Part shown: piece after piece, positions 12,718 to 15,206 of the stretch
How the letters are laid out: each line of letters starts with the position of its first letter
Numbering within the stretch: position 1 is the first letter of the stretch
Source: Chitinophagaceae bacterium
GTDB lineage: Bacteria; Bacteroidota; Bacteroidia; Chitinophagales; Chitinophagaceae
Direction of reading: 5' to 3'
NCBI GenBank assembly: GCA_003489485.1
Contig: DNMB01000055.1
Location: 1 to 15,206, forward strand
DNA length: 15,206 nt
Notes under the pieces: generated by a model
Seen by the model: only the letters and a program-made list of their open reading frames with translations
Databases searched by the model: none
Told to the model about the DNA's origin: nothing
Position numbers and translations under genes: made by a program

Positions 12718-13965
12718 CTAAGTTTTTTCCTCACAAATACTAAGCAATTGCGCCAGCACCGCAACCGCCTGTTGCATGTCCTGAACAGAAACAAACTCCC
12801 TTTTAGAATGTATCAATTGCTGGCCCGCAAATATATTGGGACAGGGCAACCCCATAAACGAAAGCCTGCTGCCGTCGGTGCCTCCCCGGATACTCTCTTG
12901 CTTGACCGCTATTTGCATCCTTTCCATGGCCTCTTTGGCCAGCGCCACCACCTGGGGGTGGCGGTCCAGCACCTCTTTCATGTTTCGATACTGCTCGGTC
13001 TTGACCCATGCATAACTAGCCCCCGGATAGCGGCCAACGACCTCTTCTGTAAGCCGCTTAAGCAACTCCTCTTTTTCGCGCAAGCCGCTTTCATCAAAAT
13101 CTCGTAGCAAAAAGTGCAGCGTACACTCCTCGGACAGCCCGCTTATGCTTATCGGATGAATGAACCCTTCGCGACCAGTCGTTGTCTCAGGAGACAAACC
13201 CTTTAAGGGTAGTGAGGAAAGTAATGCACCCGCGATCTTTACCGCATTGACCAATTTGTCTTTTGCGTAGCCAGGGTGAACGATAATTCCCTGTAGCGTA
13301 ATTTTTATTTCGTCGGCGCAGAAGCTTTCATCTTCGAGACTTCCCAGGTCACCTCCGTCGAGGGTGTATCCAAAATCAGCGCCCAGTTTCGCAAGATCAA
13401 CATGTGCCGTGCCTTTACCGATCTCCTCGTCGGGGGTAAACAATAATCGCACTTTGCCGTGTGGCAGGGTCGGATGGGTCATCAGATAGTTCGCCAGGTC
13501 CATGATAATGGCCACTCCTGCTTTATCATCAGCTCCCAGCAAGGTGGTGCCGGAGGCCGTAATAATATCATGCCCGTGCTTTTCCTTCAAATAGGGATGT
13601 TCACTCTCTTTGATCACCTGCGAGGGATCGTCGGGCAACACAATATCTTGCCCCTGGTAATTTCTGTGTACGATGGGCTTTACACCGGCTCCACTGCAAT
13701 CGGGAGCGGTGTCCACATGCGAGCAAAAACAAATAACAGGAAGGGGTTTGGGCGATGTGGCTTCGATAGTGGCATATACATACCCCCACTCGTCCACGGC
13801 TGCGTCTGTAATGCCCATCTCGTGCAATTCCTTTACCAAAAGTTCGGAAAGGGTTCTTTGTCCTTTTGTACTCGGAAAGGAGAGCGATTCGGGATTGCTT
13901 TGCGTATCTATTTGTACATAGCGCAAAAAACGCTGCTCCACAGTGTAAGCATAACGTTCGAGCAT
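12718..13965 (-). CDS. pepT: Peptidase T (M20B tripeptide aminopeptidase)
   Basis: PepT removes the N-terminal residue from tripeptides in the cytoplasm using two zinc ions. The 415-residue length is standard. The expected metal and catalytic residues are visible: His83 and Asp85 in FCSHVDTAPD, bridging Asp146 in LLGADDKAG, catalytic Glu180 and zinc ligand Glu181 in LFTPDEEIGKG, Asp203 in YTLDGGDLG, and His386 in QLIHSKREF. The dimerisation (lid) domain lies between about 215 and 330, with the family segment GIIVHPGYAKDKLVNAVK. SIRGGTDGSRLSFMGLPCPN near 358-377 is another PepT signature. It starts 10 bases after the FKBP gene and ends 23 bases before the SPFH gene, so it belongs to the same minus-strand run. 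Confidence 0.95.
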   Translation of the reverse strand: MLERYAYTVEQRFLRYVQIDTQSNPESLSFPSTKGQRTLSELLVKELHEMGITDAAVDEWGYVYATIEATSPKPLPVICFCSHVDTAPDCSGAGVKPIVHRNYQGQDIVLPDDPSQVIKESEHPYLKEKHGHDIITASGTTLLGADDKAGVAIIMDLANYLMTHPTLPHGKVRLLFTPDEEIGKGTAHVDLAKLGADFGYTLDGGDLGSLEDESFCADEIKITLQGIIVHPGYAKDKLVNAVKIAGALLSSLPLKGLSPETTTGREGFIHPISISGLSEECTLHFLLRDFDESGLREKEELLKRLTEEVVGRYPGASYAWVKTEQYRNMKEVLDRHPQVVALAKEAMERMQIAVKQESIRGGTDGSRLSFMGLPCPNIFAGQQLIHSKREFVSVQDMQQAVAVLAQLLSICEEKT

Positions 13966-13975
13966 GAAAAAAATA

Positions 13976-14431
13976 TTATGGAAGGATGATCAACGGGCTG
14001 GCCCCATCAATGGATACCAACTCCAGATCGAAGATCAGGTCTTTTCCGGCCAACGGATGATTGGCATCTAGGAGCACCGCACTCTCCTTGATCTCAGTAA
14101 CGGTAACTTGAAACTGCCTGCCTTGTCCATCGTTCATCTGAAGGGGCATTCCAACGGTCACCTCCATGTCTGCAGGAAAGCGATCTTTCGGCATCTCGAT
14201 TACCATTTCGGGGCTGTGCGGACCATAGGCCTCCATAAAGGGGATCTGGATGGTCTTTTTATCGCCCACCGACATACCGGTAACACCGTCATCAAATCCT
14301 TTGATGACCGCACCGCTGCCTACTTCAAATTCCAACGGCTCACGACCGGCCGACGAATCGAAGGTTTCGCCCGAAACAAGTTTACCATGATAATGCACTT
14401 TTACTTTATCGCCGCTCTTAACCGTAGCCAT
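13976..14431 (-). CDS. FKBP-type peptidyl-prolyl cis-trans isomerase, SlyD-like
   Basis: A 151-residue cytoplasmic prolyl isomerase and chaperone. The FKBP half has VKVHYHGKLVSGETFDSS (10-27), EPLEFEVGSGAVIKGFDDGVTGMSVGDKKTI written across 31-61, and EAYGPHSPEMV. The insert-in-flap chaperone domain characteristic of SlyD spans about 71-120 (MPKDRFPADMEVTVGMPLQM, then QFQVTVTEI). The fold closes with LLDANHPLAGKDLIFDLELVSI (120-141), the signature end of SlyD-type FKBPs. The metal-binding His/Cys-rich tail of E. coli SlyD is absent; the protein ends 10 residues later. No signal peptide is present. It is the first gene of the minus-strand run that continues with pepT. Confidence 0.93.
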   Translation of the reverse strand: MATVKSGDKVKVHYHGKLVSGETFDSSAGREPLEFEVGSGAVIKGFDDGVTGMSVGDKKTIQIPFMEAYGPHSPEMVIEMPKDRFPADMEVTVGMPLQMNDGQGRQFQVTVTEIKESAVLLDANHPLAGKDLIFDLELVSIDGASPLIILP

Positions 14432-14550
14432 GCTTACATTTTTTTTAAATATCTGTGCAAGGTAACCATAATGGGGCAGCCATCGATTTATTTTTTTTGG
14501 CCATCATCCGATTGCGTATTTTTAACCTACATCAATCGTTGCTAATCTGT
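14432..14550. other. Divergent intergenic region between the FKBP gene and the namZ-like gene
   Basis: These 119 AT-rich bases separate two divergent genes and should hold both promoters. For the FKBP gene the minus strand carries TACCTTGC (14457-14464), a degenerate relative of the -7 consensus that would leave a leader of about 20 bases. For the plus-strand gene there is a better pair, listed separately (14496-14524). Runs of eight or more T/A occur at 14440-14447 and near 14490. There is no terminator need here, and I see no ORF of coding character. Confidence 0.5.
14496..14524 (+). promoter_or_regulatory. Candidate promoter for the namZ-like gene
   Basis: TTTG (14496-14499) is followed after 17 bases by TATTTTTA (14517-14524), which matches the Bacteroidota -33 TTTG and -7 TAnnTTTG pair except for the last base. 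It predicts a transcription start near 14529 and a leader of about 22 bases before the ATG at 14551. The region is T-rich, so a chance match is possible. Confidence 0.35.
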
Positions 14551-15206
14551 ATGAGAAGAATTTTATTTATCGGATGGTTTTGCTTTCTTGGCTCCGTTGG
14601 TTGGGCACAAAAGACAAGTCCGGTTTCCGTTCAAGCCAAAGCTCCCGTTATTAAACCGGGCGCCGAACAGGTAAAAAGTTATCTGCCCCTGTTGCAAGGA
14701 AAGCGCGTAGCGCTCTTTGCCAACCAAACCTCCATGATCGGTACTACTCATCTGGTAGACAGCTTGCAAAAACTTGGAGTAGACATACGAGTCATCTTTG
14801 GTCCTGAGCATGGATTCAGAGGAGATGCCGATGCCGGCGAAAAAGTAGGCAACTATATCGATAAAAAAACCGGCATCCCCGTTGTATCGCTATATGGCGC
14901 CAAGCGCAGACCCGACGAAAAAGATCTCAGCGAGATCGATGTGATGCTATTTGACATACAAGACGTAGGCGTTCGTTTCTATACCTATATCTCTTCGCTT
15001 GAGGCCTATATGGAATCGGCGATGGAATTTAAAAAACCGCTGATCGTACTAGACAGACCCAATCCCAACGGATTCTATGTCGATGGACCGGTGCTCGATC
15101 TGCAATACCGCTCCTTTATCGGCATGCAGCCGATCCCTATCGTGTACGGGCTTACCATTGGAGAATATGCCAGTATGCTGCTGGGTGAGGGTTGGATATT
15201 CAAGCA
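14551..15206 (+). CDS. namZ: NamZ-like exo-beta-N-acetylmuramidase (DUF1343), N-terminal part; runs off window
   Basis: The reading frame is open from ATG 14551 to the right edge, giving 218 residues of a family usually near 400. It begins with a signal peptide (MRRILFIGWFCFLGSVGWAQ, cleavage near residue 20), so the enzyme is exported. Family landmarks are GKRVALFANQTSMIG (50-64), FGPEHGFRGDADAGE (83-97), PVVSLYGAKRRP (110-121), MLFDIQDVGVRFYTYISSL (132-150) and VLDRPNPNGFYVDGP (166-180). NamZ enzymes (Bacillus YbbC, Tannerella NamZ) release terminal MurNAc from peptidoglycan fragments. The glutamate of EHGFRG (Glu86) is in the region proposed as catalytic. It is divergent from the FKBP gene. 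Its downstream partners, for example MurNAc uptake or kinase genes, lie outside the window. The family call is firm; the exact substrate is inferred. Confidence 0.9.
   Translation, partial: MRRILFIGWFCFLGSVGWAQKTSPVSVQAKAPVIKPGAEQVKSYLPLLQGKRVALFANQTSMIGTTHLVDSLQKLGVDIRVIFGPEHGFRGDADAGEKVGNYIDKKTGIPVVSLYGAKRRPDEKDLSEIDVMLFDIQDVGVRFYTYISSLEAYMESAMEFKKPLIVLDRPNPNGFYVDGPVLDLQYRSFIGMQPIPIVYGLTIGEYASMLLGEGWIFK

Noticed and set aside
14509..14538. Inverted repeat CGATTG N18 CAATCG upstream of the namZ-like gene
   Set aside because: Six-base arms with an 18-base spacer are expected by chance in a window of this size. The repeat does not line up symmetrically with the candidate promoter.

Overview
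The window reads as chromosomal housekeeping DNA from a member of the Bacteroidota, most likely close to Chitinophagaceae. This placement is inferred from gene content and signals. Several starts are preceded by the Bacteroidota -7 promoter box TAnnTTTG rather than by strong Shine-Dalgarno sequences. FtsK is followed by a LolA-like lipoprotein carrier. Mrp has the cysteine-free FTPAELPNNKYY segment, and there is a secreted protein with a carboxypeptidase-regulatory-like domain. The coding density is very high. I see no tRNA, rRNA, CRISPR array, insertion sequence or prophage gene, and no gene-free stretch above about 120 bases.

Layout. (1) 1-570, plus strand: the 3' two thirds of kdsA (Kdo-8-phosphate synthase), converging on the next block with an 8-base overlap. 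(2) 563-8087, minus strand, read from right to left: mrp, pyrF, a glutaryl-CoA dehydrogenase, aroK, a DUF423 membrane protein, ftsK and a lolA-like gene. (3) 8188-10592, plus strand: a small secreted protein with a carboxypeptidase-regulatory-like domain, hbd (3-hydroxybutyryl-CoA dehydrogenase) and prmC. (4) 10597-14431, minus strand, read from right to left: an SlyD-type FKBP prolyl isomerase, pepT, an SPFH/stomatin-like membrane protein, an ExbB/TolQ-type protein and ExbD. (5) 14551 to the right edge, plus strand: the start of a namZ-like (DUF1343) secreted exo-N-acetylmuramidase.

How the genes relate. Envelope functions recur: Kdo synthesis, lipoprotein transport, septal DNA translocation, an ExbB/ExbD proton channel next to an SPFH scaffold, and peptidoglycan muropeptide scavenging. 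Glutaryl-CoA dehydrogenase and 3-hydroxybutyryl-CoA dehydrogenase are two steps of one degradative route (glutaryl-CoA to crotonyl-CoA, and after hydration 3-hydroxybutyryl-CoA to acetoacetyl-CoA), although they sit in divergent units. The remainder are single-copy biosynthetic or information-processing enzymes (AroK, PyrF, Mrp, PrmC, PepT, FKBP).

I do not see a clear new multi-gene system. The most unusual observations are a textbook EF-hand-type calcium loop just before the first membrane helix of the ExbB-like protein, a GTG-start gene whose promoter box sits so close that its mRNA should be leaderless, and a cluster of inverted repeats between the mrp promoter and that gene.
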